NCBI RefSeq assembly: GCF_000721175.1
Contig: NZ_JOEZ01000042.1
Coordinates: 19,893-83,892, forward strand
From: Streptomyces anulatus
Lineage (GTDB): Bacteria > Actinomycetota > Actinomycetes > Streptomycetales > Streptomycetaceae
DNA: 64,000 bases
Direction of reading: 5' to 3'
Shown here: positions 48,183 through 57,184 of the stretch, piece by piece
Layout of the letters: every line of letters begins with the position of its first letter
How positions within the stretch are numbered: the stretch's first letter is position 1
Notes under the pieces: model-generated
Seen by the model: only the letters and a program-made list of their open reading frames with translations
Database searches by the model: none
Told to the model about the DNA's origin: nothing
Program-made: the position numbers and the translations under genes

Positions 48183-49061
48183 TCAGTGATGGGCGAACGG
48201 CTGCTCCGAGGAGGACGGCGCGGTCGGGCCGGGCGCGGCGGCAGGTTCGGTCGGGGCGGGGGGTGCGGCCGGTTCTCCGTCTTGTCCCGTCTCCGCGGCC
48301 GGCTGCTGCGCGCGCTCCAGGAAGCGGAGCAGCTCCACAGGGAAGGGCAGCACCAGTGTGGAGTTCTTCTCCGCCGCGACGGCGACCACGGTCTGCAACA
48401 GCCTCAGCTGGAGCGCCGCGGGCTGGGCGGACATCTCGCCGGCCGCCTGGGCCAGCTTCTTCGAGGCCTGGAGCTCCGCGTCGGCGTTGATCACCCTGGC
48501 ACGCCGCTCCCGGTCGGCCTCGGCCTGCCGGGCCATGGACCGCTTCATGGTCTCCGGCAGAGAGACGTCCTTGATCTCCACCCGGTCGATCTGCACGCCC
48601 CAGCTGACGGCCGGGCTGTCGATCATGACCTCCAGCCCCTGGTTCAGCTTCTCGCGGTTGGACAGCAGATCGTCCAGGTCGCTCTTGCCGATGATCGACC
48701 GGAGCGAGGTCTGGGCCATCTGCGAGACGGCGAACCGGTAGTCCTCCACCGCGATGACGGCGTTCGTCGGGTCGACCACCTTGAAGTAGATGACCGCGTC
48801 CACGCGGACGGTGACGTTGTCCCGGGTGATGCCGTCCTGCGCCGGCACCGGCATGGTGACGATCTGCAGGTTCACCTTGCGCAGCCGGTCGATCCCCGGC
48901 ACGACCATCGTGAAGCCCGGCCGCCGCACCTCGTCCCGCAGCCTGCCGAGCCGCAGCACGACACCCCTCTCGTACTGCCGGATCACCCGCGCCGCCAAGG
49001 CCACGTACAGCGCCGCGGCGCACAGCACCGCCACCGACGCGATCACTAGCTCCTGAGCCAT
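48183..49061 (-). CDS. Slipin (stomatin/SPFH-domain membrane protein)
   Basis: The 292-aa product has one N-terminal membrane segment (VIASVAVLCAAALYVALAA) and an SPFH/band-7 domain (QYERGVVLRLGRL; DNVTVRVDAVIYFKVVDP; AVSWGVQIDRVEIKDVSLPE), then a coiled coil of Ala/Glu and a Pro/Ala-rich tail. Such proteins scaffold membrane microdomains. No NfeD partner lies beside it. ATG 49061 is preferred, with AGGGGG about eight bases upstream; the frame extends to 49112 without another good start. Confidence 0.9.
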   Translation of the reverse strand: MAQELVIASVAVLCAAALYVALAARVIRQYERGVVLRLGRLRDEVRRPGFTMVVPGIDRLRKVNLQIVTMPVPAQDGITRDNVTVRVDAVIYFKVVDPTNAVIAVEDYRFAVSQMAQTSLRSIIGKSDLDDLLSNREKLNQGLEVMIDSPAVSWGVQIDRVEIKDVSLPETMKRSMARQAEADRERRARVINADAELQASKKLAQAAGEMSAQPAALQLRLLQTVVAVAAEKNSTLVLPFPVELLRFLERAQQPAAETGQDGEPAAPPAPTEPAAAPGPTAPSSSEQPFAHH

Positions 49062-49294
49062 CACGGCCCCCTGAGAGGAAGGGGAGCGGACAAACACGCA
49101 CCCACATAGCACTTTTTGTAATTTTATGCCCTATTCGAGCGCATGGTGAACCCCCGTCGAACGGCGGCTCGCCCGGTCGGCTGCGCACGGGATGCCGGGG
49201 CGGCCCCGGGCGGGCAGGGTGGCCAGCGCCAGCACGTCTTCCCGACGTACCGATTCGCCGGACGAGCACCGGACGAGCAGACGAGGACCCGCCC

Positions 49295-49648
49295 ATGTCC
49301 GTGACCGCCACCGTTCACCGCCGACGCCACCTCGGGATCGCCGCCGGAGTCACGCTCCTCGCCCTCGCCGTCTCGGGCTGCTCCGGGCTCGGCCGTACCG
49401 CGGTGGGCCCGGTGACGTACACCACGGAGCGCGAAGCGGTGCTGCAGGTGAACAGCCCGTCGGTACGCGGCTGCCACCGGATCGCCCCGGCGGGAGCCCA
49501 CGAGGTGGAGAACGGGACGCTGGTCGACGTCATCATGTACCGCACACGTGACTGCACGGGCGGCCGGACGACCTATGTGCCGACCCGGTTCAGCGATGTG
49601 ACGGCGCCGGGCAGCGGGCCGTGGCGCAGTTACAGCTTCGTGCACTGA
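49295..49648 (+). CDS. Small lipoprotein
   Basis: The 117-aa product has a basic start (MSVTATVHRRRHLG), a hydrophobic core and the lipobox LAVSGC, so it should be lipidated at Cys27 and anchored outside. The mature part has two further cysteines (RGCHRIAP; RDCTGG) likely to pair. No known domain. It stands alone between divergent slipin and a converging methyltransferase. Confidence 0.75.
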   Translation: MSVTATVHRRRHLGIAAGVTLLALAVSGCSGLGRTAVGPVTYTTEREAVLQVNSPSVRGCHRIAPAGAHEVENGTLVDVIMYRTRDCTGGRTTYVPTRFSDVTAPGSGPWRSYSFVH

Positions 49649-49679
49649 GGTCCGCGGATACCGGCTTCGTGCACCGAGG

Positions 49680-50378
49680 TCAGAGCGCGGGGCGGGCCAG
49701 CAGCCAGGTGCCGTCGTCGGTGAGGGTGCGGTCCACCGTGAGCCCGGCCGTCGCGAGATGCCGGGCGAGGTCCTCGTCGGACAGCTCCCGCGACAGGAAG
49801 GTCTGCGTCCACCGGGCGTCGTCGAAGTGGTACTCCGCGCGCACGGAGCGCACGCCGTCGCCCACCGGATCCGCGGAGACGATCCGGATCAGGCCGCCCG
49901 ACGGGTCGGTCCGCTCCCACGGCAGCTCCGAGCGGTGCGCCACGCCCTCGCGCTGGACGAGGACGATCCCGTCGTCCCGCACATGGGCCCGGCAGACGCG
50001 CAGCATCCCGTCGCGCACCCGGTGCTCGCCCGCGTGGACCAGGAAGGAGCCGAGCAGCACCACGTCGAACCGCTCACCGCCCAGGTCCAGCGACTCGATG
50101 GGGCTGCGCACCGTGCGTGCCCCGACGATCTGCTCCAGCATCTCCGGCGACTCGTCCACCGCCGTCACGCGGAACCCTTGCCGCACCAGCGGGTGTGTCA
50201 CCCGGCCCGCCCCGCAGCCCAGTTCGAGGATGCTCGCCCCGGCGGGAGCAACGCCCGAGATCACGTCCGGCTCCTCGCCGGCGGACAGCCGTCGATAGAG
50301 CTCCACCGCGCACCCGTCCGGCGTGATGGCTCCGGGACCGGTCCCCTCGTACCCCTCGCGTACCAGTGATTCGCTCAT
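49680..50378 (-). CDS. SAM-dependent methyltransferase (class I)
   Basis: The 232-aa product has the class I SAM-binding motif ILELGCGAGRVTHPLVRQG, the acidic loop VTAVDESPEML and FDVVLLGSFLVH as motif IV. The substrate is unknown. ATG 50378 (MSESLVREGYEGTG) gives the family N-terminus, but a Shine-Dalgarno is not obvious; GTG 50423 is an alternative. Confidence 0.82.
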   Translation of the reverse strand: MSESLVREGYEGTGPGAITPDGCAVELYRRLSAGEEPDVISGVAPAGASILELGCGAGRVTHPLVRQGFRVTAVDESPEMLEQIVGARTVRSPIESLDLGGERFDVVLLGSFLVHAGEHRVRDGMLRVCRAHVRDDGIVLVQREGVAHRSELPWERTDPSGGLIRIVSADPVGDGVRSVRAEYHFDDARWTQTFLSRELSDEDLARHLATAGLTVDRTLTDDGTWLLARPAL

Positions 50379-50530
50379 GAAGGACGAACGAGCCGCCGCC
50401 GGAGGCGGTTCCCTGCCCGTCACGCCAGGTCAGCGCCGAGGGCCGCAGCGTAGCGCCCCCCTCTCCGCCCGGCCGCTCCCTGTTCCGTCCGCCGCCGGGC
50501 GGGTCCATGCTGGTGAGTGAGGTGATCGCC

Positions 50531-50863
50531 ATGCGTACCGGCAGTGAACCCGCGACCGCCCGCAGTCCGCTGCGGATGCGGCTCTGGCTGAGCCTGTGGG
50601 GGATCTTCTGGACCCTCTTCGGCGTGGTGGCGTTCTCCCTGACCGGGCGGCCTGGCTGGGCGGCGGCCTGCGCGGTGGTGCTGCTGCTCGCGGTGGTGGA
50701 CCTGGGCGTGATCACGTACCGCATGCGTCAGGGCCCGCACTACCAGCCGGGCCGTGACGTCCCGCCGTACGAGCCGGACCACGGCGACGGCCGTCCGCGA
50801 CGGCCGGGGCCCGGCACGGACGGCGGCTGGAGGAACGGCGGACGGGCGGGCCCCACACCCTAG
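50531..50863 (+). CDS. Small membrane protein (DUF6343-like)
   Basis: From ATG 50531, preceded by GAGGTGA at a good distance, the product is 110 aa with two membrane segments (LSLWGIFWTLFGVVAFSL; AAACAVVLLLAVVDLGVI) and a polar, Pro/Gly-rich cytoplasmic tail (GRDVPPYEPDHGDGRPRR). The layout recalls the small DUF6343 membrane proteins of Streptomyces (recalled from memory). Function unknown. Confidence 0.65.
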   Translation: MRTGSEPATARSPLRMRLWLSLWGIFWTLFGVVAFSLTGRPGWAAACAVVLLLAVVDLGVITYRMRQGPHYQPGRDVPPYEPDHGDGRPRRPGPGTDGGWRNGGRAGPTP

Positions 50864-50890
50864 GTGTGTCGTCCACGCCGGTCCGGTCCG

Positions 50891-51259
50891 TCAGGCCCGC
50901 TCGTCGAACTTCGCGGCGCGGAGGTACTCCGGCTTCGGGTCGAGCGCCGCCGCCAGCCGGAAGTGCCGGGTCGCCTGCTCCGGGCGGCCGGCCCGCTCGA
51001 AGGTGCGGGCCAGGGCGAAGTGGGCGAAGGCGTTGTCCGGCTCGCGCTCCAGCACCAGCTCGAATTCCAGCTCGGCTGGGCGCAGTTGGGCGGCGGCGAA
51101 GAAGGCGCGGGCCCGCAGCAGCCGGGCGGCGGTGTTCTCCGGGTGGGCGGCGATCACCGAGTCGAGGAGCTTGACGGCACCCCGGGGGTCCCGGGCGTCG
51201 AGCAGATGCTCGGCCGCACGGTAGTCGATGACGTGGGTCTCCGGATTCCTCTCGGGCAC
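50891..51259 (-). CDS. Tetratricopeptide-repeat protein
   Basis: The GTG at 51259 with AAGGA seven bases upstream gives 122 aa. About three TPR units are visible (RGAVKLLDSVIAAHPENTAA; AELEFELVLEREPDNAFAHF; QATRHFRLAAALDPKPEYLR), an all-helical protein-binding scaffold. The partner is unknown. It lies just downstream of coaE on the same strand. Confidence 0.85.
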   Translation of the reverse strand: MPERNPETHVIDYRAAEHLLDARDPRGAVKLLDSVIAAHPENTAARLLRARAFFAAAQLRPAELEFELVLEREPDNAFAHFALARTFERAGRPEQATRHFRLAAALDPKPEYLRAAKFDERA

Positions 51260-51360
51260 GGTCGCATCCTTCCCTTCCCTCACGCGTTCCCCAACGCCCG
51301 CCCCGGCTCCGGTATTCCGGCCGGGGCGTTCGTGGGCGCGGACCGGCGGACCCGGCGGCC

Positions 51361-51963
51361 TCAGCGGGCGGCGGCCCTGCGGACCAACTCGTCCCAGAGC
51401 GTGCGGACCTGCGGTTCCAGCGCCTCCAGCGGCCCGTCGTTGTCCACGATCAGGTCGGCGATGGCCCGGCGCTGTTCGCGGGTGGCCTGGGCGGCCATCC
51501 TGGCACGGGCGTCGGACTCGGTCATCCCGCGCAGCGTCACGAGCCGGTGGAGCTGGGTCTCGGCGGATGCGTCCACCACCACGACCAGGTCGTAGAAGGG
51601 GGCGAGCCCGTTCTCGGCGAGGAGGGGGACGTCGTGGATGACGACGGCGTCCTGGGGAGCCGCCCGTTCCAGCTCGGCCGCGCGGGCGCCGACCAGGGGG
51701 TGGACGATCGCGTTGAGCGCGGCCCGCCGTTCGGCGTCGGCGAAGACGAGTGCGCCGAGCGCCGGACGGTCCAGGGTGCCTTCGGCGGTCAGGACGTCCG
51801 GCCCGAACTCCTCGACGACGGCAGCGAGTCCGGGCGTCCCGGGTTCGACGACCTCGCGGGAGATCCGGTCGGAGTCGATCAGGACGGCGCCGTACTCGAC
51901 GAGCAGCCGCGACACTTCGCTCTTGCCGGCGCCGATGCCGCCGGTCAGGCCCACTTTCAGCAT
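51361..51963 (-). CDS. coaE: Dephospho-CoA kinase
   Basis: Last step of coenzyme A synthesis: phosphorylation of dephospho-CoA. The 200-aa product starts [21 protein letters not shown], a perfect P-loop, followed by [16 protein letters not shown] and a LID region with [18 protein letters not shown]. No C-terminal GrpB domain, unlike mycobacterial CoaE. A TAGGCT -10 ends seven bases before the ATG, so the mRNA is probably leaderless. Confidence 0.95.
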   Translation of the reverse strand: MLKVGLTGGIGAGKSEVSRLLVEYGAVLIDSDRISREVVEPGTPGLAAVVEEFGPDVLTAEGTLDRPALGALVFADAERRAALNAIVHPLVGARAAELERAAPQDAVVIHDVPLLAENGLAPFYDLVVVVDASAETQLHRLVTLRGMTESDARARMAAQATREQRRAIADLIVDNDGPLEALEPQVRTLWDELVRRAAAR

Positions 51964-51970
51964 GGGCCGC

Positions 51971-51976
51971 AGCCTA
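51971..51976 (-). promoter_or_regulatory. -10 element for a leaderless coaE transcript
   Basis: TAGGCT (51976-51971), seven bases, ATG 51963. Same hexamer and spacing as the promoters at 25064 and 25764. It lies in the 31-base gap after the PAC2 gene. Confidence 0.55.
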
Positions 51977-51994
51977 CGGGCCGGGCGGGGGCGC

Positions 51995-52933
51995 TCAGCC
52001 CTCGCCCTCCCGCTCGGCGAGGAAGCGCTCGAACTCGCGGCCGATCTCGTCGGCGGACGGCAGGTCGACCGGCTCGGCCACCAGGTTGCCGCGCGTCTCG
52101 GAACCGGCGACGGCGTCGTACTGGTGCTCAAGGCCCTCGACGAGGGAGACGAGCTCCTCGTCGCCCTGGCGGATCTGCCGGTCGATCTCGCTCTGTGTGC
52201 GGTGCGCCTCGGTGCGCAGGGTGTGCGCGAGGGCGGGCAGCACCAGACCGGTCGCCGCGGTGATCGCCTCCAGCGCGGTCAATGCCGCGTCCGGGTAGGA
52301 GGACCGGGCGACATAGTGCGGAACGTGGGTGGCGACCCCGAGGACGTCGTGGCCGGACTCCATCAGCCGGTATTCGACGAGTGCCTCGGCCGAACCGGGC
52401 ACCTGGGCCTCGTCGAAGGGGCTGCGGTGGCCCGGCATCAGGTCGGTGCGGTTGCCGTGCGGGGTGATGCCGACGGGGCGGGTGTGCGGGACGCCCATCG
52501 GGATGCCGTGGAAGTTCACCGCGAGCCGGACGCCGAGGCGCTCGACGATCTGCTCGACGGCGGCAGCGAACCGCTCCCACTCCACGTCCGGCTCCGGGCC
52601 GGACAGCAGCAGGAAGGGCGCTCCGGTGGCGTCCTGGACCACCCGGACCTCCAGGGCCGGGGCCTCGAAGGACGTCCAGCGGTCGCGCCGGAAGGTGAGC
52701 AGGGGGCGCCGCGCGCGGTAGTCGACGAGCCGGTCGTGGTCGAAGCGCGCGACGACCTGGTGGGGCAGCGTTTCGAGCAGGCCGTCGACGATCTGCTCGC
52801 CGGTCTCGCCCGCGTCGATGTAGCCGTCGAAGTGGTAGAGCATGACCAGGCCGGCGGACTCCTGCGCCAGCGCCATGTCGACGACGGCCAGGCCCTTCGG
52901 CTCCCATTCGTACAAACTCTGCGGATCAGGCAC
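51995..52933 (-). CDS. PAC2-family (proteasome assembly chaperone-like) protein
   Basis: The 312-aa product has the PAC2 fold motifs [35 protein letters not shown] and [19 protein letters not shown], as in the actinobacterial relatives of the eukaryotic proteasome assembly chaperone and of archaeal PbaB. Streptomyces has a proteasome, but a role in assembly is unproven. GTG 52933 follows GGAGGAG. C-terminal residues include a helical region, [12 protein letters not shown]. coaE lies immediately downstream. Confidence 0.85.
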   Translation of the reverse strand: MPDPQSLYEWEPKGLAVVDMALAQESAGLVMLYHFDGYIDAGETGEQIVDGLLETLPHQVVARFDHDRLVDYRARRPLLTFRRDRWTSFEAPALEVRVVQDATGAPFLLLSGPEPDVEWERFAAAVEQIVERLGVRLAVNFHGIPMGVPHTRPVGITPHGNRTDLMPGHRSPFDEAQVPGSAEALVEYRLMESGHDVLGVATHVPHYVARSSYPDAALTALEAITAATGLVLPALAHTLRTEAHRTQSEIDRQIRQGDEELVSLVEGLEHQYDAVAGSETRGNLVAEPVDLPSADEIGREFERFLAEREGEG

Positions 52934-53189
52934 GGTTACCGCTCCTCCTCGTGTTCCCTGGAAGAACACGACCGGCGGCACGAGCATTCCCCGCACCCGG
53001 ACCTTTCCCCGGCGAGGACGGGTCACGGCCCGTCAGCTGCCCGTGCCGCGCGAGTGCTTCAGCGCGCCCGGCATCGCCCGCCGATCCTGGTCCAGACCTT
53101 GACGCGCCCTGCCGCCGTCCCTACCGTCACTGGACAGCACATTCAGACACACGTCTCGCATTCACGTACGGGAACGGACGGAATCTCTA

Positions 53190-53273
53190 CGTCCGAACCC
53201 CTCCGTCCGGACCTCCACGTCTGGACTGCACAGTCCGGTCCCCCACGTCCGGACTGCTACGTCCGGACCCATA
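53190..53273. repeat. Six direct repeats of period 14 built on the palindrome GTCCGGAC
   Basis: Units start at 53190, 53204, 53218, 53232, 53246 and 53260, exactly 14 bases apart. Each opens with CGTCCGGAC or a one- or two-base variant; three are perfect. The array ends 18 bases before the beta-helix gene's ATG. The rest of 52934-53189 shows no gene. Confidence 0.85.
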
Positions 53274-53291
53274 CGACGGGAAGGCACCCCC

Positions 53292-54251
53292 ATGCGCACC
53301 CGCTCCCCCCTCACCGTCCTGCTCGCCGCCGCCCTGGCCTCCGGCGGCCTCACCCTGGCCGGCGCCGGTCCCGCGAACGCCGCGGTCATCGACGTGAGCA
53401 CTGCCGCCCAGCTCAAGTCGGCACTCACCACCGTCTCCCCCGGCGGCACGATCCGGCTCGCCGACGGCACGTACACCGGGAACTTCAAGGCCACCCGGCC
53501 CGGCACCGCCGGGGCGCGGATCACCCTCACCGGCTCCAGCAGGGCGGTCCTGACCGCGGGCGGCGGCTACGGGCTGCATCTGAACGGCGCCTCGTACTGG
53601 ACGGTCCAGGGGGTCACGATCAAGGGCGGACAGAAGGGCATCATGACCGACGCGGCGAACGGTGTCGTGATCGACTCGGTGACCGTGCACGACCTGGACA
53701 TGGAAGGCGTCCACTTCCGTAAGTCCAGCAAGGACGGCGTCCTGAAGAACTCCCGGATCTACGACACCGGGCAGAACGGGCGGGGCATGGGCGAGGGCGT
53801 GTACGTCGGTTCGGCGGGCGATCTCTCCGACCGCAGCGACAACGCGCAGATCCTGAACAACACCATCGGCCCCGATGTCGGCGGCGAGAGCATCGACATC
53901 AAGGAAGGCACGACCGGCGCGAGGATCATCGGCAACGCCTTCGACGGCCACGGGCTGACGGGCGCCAACTACGACGACTCCTGGGTCGACGTGAAGGGCA
54001 ACAACGTCCTGGTCGAGGGCAACAAAGGGTCCCGCACCACCAACAACGGCTACGAGACCCACACCCAGCAGAGCGGCTGGGGCTGCGCCACCGTCTTCCG
54101 CGGCAACGCCTCGAACCTCTCCGGGGCCACCGGCGACAAGCGGCTCGCCATCAACGTCACCAACCACAGCTCCGGTTGCCGCACCACCGTGCACGCGAGC
54201 AACACCGTCACCGGCGGCAAGGGACTGACCAACATCGCCGTCACCCCGTAA
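53292..54251 (+). CDS. Secreted right-handed beta-helix protein (pectate lyase-like)
   Basis: The 319-aa product has a Sec signal peptide (LTVLLAAALASGGLTLAGAG, cleavage after ANA) and a parallel beta-helix of repeating short strands (YWTVQGVTIKGGQKGIMTDA; VVIDSVTVHDLDMEGVHF; AQILNNTIGPDVGGESIDIK). This is the polysaccharide-lyase fold; substrate not established. Two C-terminal cysteines (WGCATVF; SGCRTTV) probably pair. GGGAAGG lies nine bases upstream. The repeat array sits in the promoter region. Confidence 0.85.
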   Translation: MRTRSPLTVLLAAALASGGLTLAGAGPANAAVIDVSTAAQLKSALTTVSPGGTIRLADGTYTGNFKATRPGTAGARITLTGSSRAVLTAGGGYGLHLNGASYWTVQGVTIKGGQKGIMTDAANGVVIDSVTVHDLDMEGVHFRKSSKDGVLKNSRIYDTGQNGRGMGEGVYVGSAGDLSDRSDNAQILNNTIGPDVGGESIDIKEGTTGARIIGNAFDGHGLTGANYDDSWVDVKGNNVLVEGNKGSRTTNNGYETHTQQSGWGCATVFRGNASNLSGATGDKRLAINVTNHSSGCRTTVHASNTVTGGKGLTNIAVTP

Positions 54252-54272
54252 CCCCCGCCCCCGCACACGCAC

Positions 54273-54306
54273 GTGAGGCCCGCCCCCCGAAGGGGACGGG
54301 CCTCAC
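54273..54306. terminator. Bidirectional terminator between beta-helix gene and rpsA
   Basis: Stem GTGAGGCCCG...CGGGCCTCAC plus an inner CCCC/GGGG arm around CGAA, between two converging genes. Confidence 0.8.
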
Positions 54307-54354
54307 TCAACGCTCTACAGCTACTGCAGCCGATGAGCCGCCGGGGTCAGAGCG

Positions 54355-55875
54355 TCAGCTCTGGCCGCCCGCGAGCTTCTCGCGCAGCGCGGCAAGGGCC
54401 TCGTCCGACGCCAGGGCGCCGGAGTTGTCCGCCGACTCCGAGGAGTAGGAGCCGCCGCCGCCACCACCGCTGCCGCCGGAGGCGGCCGGAGCAGCGCCGG
54501 CCGGGGCAGCAGCGCCCTCGGCCGCAGCAGCCTCGTCGGCCTCGCGGGACTTGATGACCTGGGCCTGGTGCTGCTCGAAGCGCTGCTGCGCCTCGGCGTA
54601 CTGGGTCTCCCAGACCTCGCGCTGCGCCTCGAAGCCCTCGAGCCAGTCGTTGGTCTCGGGGTCGAAGCCCTCGGGGTAGATGTAGTTCCCCTGGTCGTCG
54701 TACGACGCGGCCATGCCGTACAGCGTCGGGTCGAACTCGACCGAGGCCGGGTCGCCACCGAAGGACTCGTTGGCCTGCTTCAGCGAGAGGCTGATGCGGC
54801 GGCGCTCGAGGTCGATGTCGATGACCTTGACGAAGATCTCGTCGTTGACCTGGACGACCTGCTCCGGGATCTCCACGTGGCGCTCGGCCAGCTCGGAGAT
54901 GTGGACCAGACCCTCGATGCCCTCGTCGACGCGCACGAACGCACCGAAGGGAACGAGCTTGGTGACCTTACCCGGGACGACCTGACCGATCTGGTGCGTC
55001 CGGGCGAACTGCTGCCACGGGTCTTCCTGCGTCGCCTTGAGCGACAGCGAGACGCGCTCGCGGTCCATGTCGACGTCGAGGACCTCGACGGTGACTTCCT
55101 GGCCGACCTCGACAACCTCGGAGGGGTGGTCGATGTGCTTCCAGGACAGCTCGGAGACGTGCACGAGACCGTCGACGCCACCCAGGTCCACGAAGGCACC
55201 GAAGTTGACGATCGAGGAGACGACGCCGGAGCGGACCTGGCCCTTCTGCAGGGTCGTGAGGAACGTCTGGCGAACCTCGGACTGGGTCTGCTCGAGCCAG
55301 GCGCGGCGGGACAGGACCACGTTGTTGCGGTTCTTGTCCAGCTCGATGATCTTCGCCTCGAGCTCCTTGCCCACGTAGGGCTGGAGGTCGCGGACACGAC
55401 GCATCTCGACGAGCGACGCCGGGAGGAAGCCGCGGAGGCCGATGTCGAGGATGAGACCACCCTTGACGACCTCGATGACGGTACCGGTGACGATGCCGTC
55501 CTCTTCCTTGATCTTCTCGATGGTGCCCCAAGCACGCTCGTACTGAGCGCGCTTCTTCGAGAGAATCAGGCGGCCTTCCTTGTCCTCCTTCTGGAGAACC
55601 AGGGCCTCGATCTCGTCGCCGACCTTGACGACCTCGTTCGGGTCGACGTCGTGCTTGATCGAGAGCTCGCGGCTCGGGATGACACCTTCGGTCTTGTAAC
55701 CGATGTCGAGGAGAACCTCGTCCCGGTCAACCTTGACGATGACACCGTCAACGATGTCGCCGTCGTTGAAGTACTTGATCGTCTCGTCGATCGCCGCGAG
55801 GAACGCGTCCGCGTCGCCGATGTCGTTGACCGCAACCTGCGGAGTGGTGGCGGTGGTCTCGGTGCTGCTCGTCAT
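54355..55875 (-). CDS. rpsA: 30S ribosomal protein S1
   Basis: Binds mRNA on the small subunit and helps initiation on structured or leaderless-poor messages. The 506-aa product has four S1 repeats (for example GVIVKVDRDEVLLDIGYKTE; KVTKLVPFGAFVRVDEGIEG), as usual in actinobacteria rather than the six of E. coli. The C-terminus is acidic and Gly/Ser-rich. It is monocistronic, with a consensus promoter and a leader of about 190 bases. Confidence 0.97.
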   Translation of the reverse strand: MTSSTETTATTPQVAVNDIGDADAFLAAIDETIKYFNDGDIVDGVIVKVDRDEVLLDIGYKTEGVIPSRELSIKHDVDPNEVVKVGDEIEALVLQKEDKEGRLILSKKRAQYERAWGTIEKIKEEDGIVTGTVIEVVKGGLILDIGLRGFLPASLVEMRRVRDLQPYVGKELEAKIIELDKNRNNVVLSRRAWLEQTQSEVRQTFLTTLQKGQVRSGVVSSIVNFGAFVDLGGVDGLVHVSELSWKHIDHPSEVVEVGQEVTVEVLDVDMDRERVSLSLKATQEDPWQQFARTHQIGQVVPGKVTKLVPFGAFVRVDEGIEGLVHISELAERHVEIPEQVVQVNDEIFVKVIDIDLERRRISLSLKQANESFGGDPASVEFDPTLYGMAASYDDQGNYIYPEGFDPETNDWLEGFEAQREVWETQYAEAQQRFEQHQAQVIKSREADEAAAAEGAAAPAGAAPAASGGSGGGGGGSYSSESADNSGALASDEALAALREKLAGGQS

Positions 55876-56073
55876 GTGGGAAAGGGCTCCGGTACGGACA
55901 GAGAGTCGTAGGTACTGCTACGCCGAAAGCCCGTATCGCCTCTGCAGAAGCCGGACAGCCTGGAAAGCGCGCAATCCGTTTCCGGAGAGGCACCTCGACA
56001 ACCGAGGGGACATGCAACAGACGCGAGCGCGGCCTGCTAGGTCTGAGGCGCGCAGGCTCGCAGCGCAACTTGT

Positions 56074-56102
56074 AGCATACGGGGGCAGCCGGACAGGGTC
56101 AA
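56074..56102 (-). promoter_or_regulatory. rpsA promoter, HrdB (sigma-70) type
   Basis: TTGACC (56102-56097), 17 bases, TATGCT (56079-56074): near-perfect vegetative promoter. Transcription should begin near 56067, giving an untranslated leader of about 190 bases. The remainder of 56103-56284 shows no gene. Confidence 0.8.
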
Positions 56103-56284
56103 TGCGCGAAGGCGCACACCCGGGGCACATGGCCCCAAACCCGGCACAACTCGTGTTCGCCGAGGCCACATCGGCCCGGGAACACTACGGCACGGCGCCG
56201 CGGACGCGCGTCCGTACCCCCGGGGTACGCCCCCTGGTACGTAGCGCTCGCGGCGGGTGAAGGCAAACTACAACGACGGGCACG

Positions 56285-57124
56285 ATGAGCCAAGAGATCC
56301 ACGGGACCTACTCCTCAGGACCCGCAGAAACCGCGGAGCCCGAGGCCACCCGCCGCGCCGCGGACGAGGCGGAGAGCAGCCGGGCCAGCCGCGGCTGGTG
56401 GGACCGGAACGCGGACGAGTACCAGTCGGACCACGGCGGCTTCCTGGGGGACGACCGCTTCGTCTGGGGTCCGGAGGGGCTGGACGAGGCGGAGGCCGCG
56501 CTGCTGGGGCCCGCCTCCTCCCTCAAGGACCTCGACGTCCTGGAGATCGGGGCCGGGGCCGCCCAGTGCTCGCGCTGGCTGGCCGGCCAGGGCGCGCGCC
56601 CGGTCGCGCTCGACCTCTCCCACCGCCAGCTCCAGCACGCCCTGCGGATCGGCGAGGACGTCCCGCTGGTCGAGGCGGACGCGGGCCGGCTCCCGTTCCG
56701 CGACGGCTCCTTCGACCTGGCCTGCTCCGCGTACGGGGCGGTCCCGTTCGTCGCCGACCCCGTCCAGGTCTTCCGCGAGGTCCACCGGGTGCTGCGGCCC
56801 GGCGGGCGCTGGGTGTTCTCCGTGACGCACCCGATCCGGTGGGCGTTCCCGGACGAGCCCGGGCCCGAGGGCCTGTCCGTCGCCGCCTCCTACTTCGACC
56901 GTGTCCCCTATGTGGAGCAGGACGAGAACGGCGACGCCGTCTATGTGGAACACCACCGCACCCTGGGCGACCGGGTCCGGGACGTGGTGGCGGGCGGTTT
57001 CCGGCTGGTCGACCTGGTCGAACCGGAATGGCCCGCCTGGAACAACCAGGAGTGGGGCGGCTGGTCCCCGCTGCGCGGCAACCTGATCCCGGGCACGGCG
57101 ATCTTCGTCTGCGAGCGGAGCTGA
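56285..57124 (+). CDS. SAM-dependent methyltransferase (UbiE/Methyltransf_11 type)
   Basis: The 279-aa product has a polar N-terminal 35 residues, then GWWDRNADEYQSDHGGFLGD, the SAM motif VLEIGAGAAQCSRWLAGQG, ALDLSHRQLQHAL and HRVLRPGGRWVFSVTHPIRW, a common actinobacterial class I methyltransferase layout. Substrate unknown. It is divergent from rpsA and 60 bases upstream of hrpB. Confidence 0.85.
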   Translation: MSQEIHGTYSSGPAETAEPEATRRAADEAESSRASRGWWDRNADEYQSDHGGFLGDDRFVWGPEGLDEAEAALLGPASSLKDLDVLEIGAGAAQCSRWLAGQGARPVALDLSHRQLQHALRIGEDVPLVEADAGRLPFRDGSFDLACSAYGAVPFVADPVQVFREVHRVLRPGGRWVFSVTHPIRWAFPDEPGPEGLSVAASYFDRVPYVEQDENGDAVYVEHHRTLGDRVRDVVAGGFRLVDLVEPEWPAWNNQEWGGWSPLRGNLIPGTAIFVCERS

Positions 57125-57184
57125 CGGTCTTCGCCGGCGGGGCTGACGGACCGGCGTTTCCCCCTCCCGTACGACACTGGGGGC

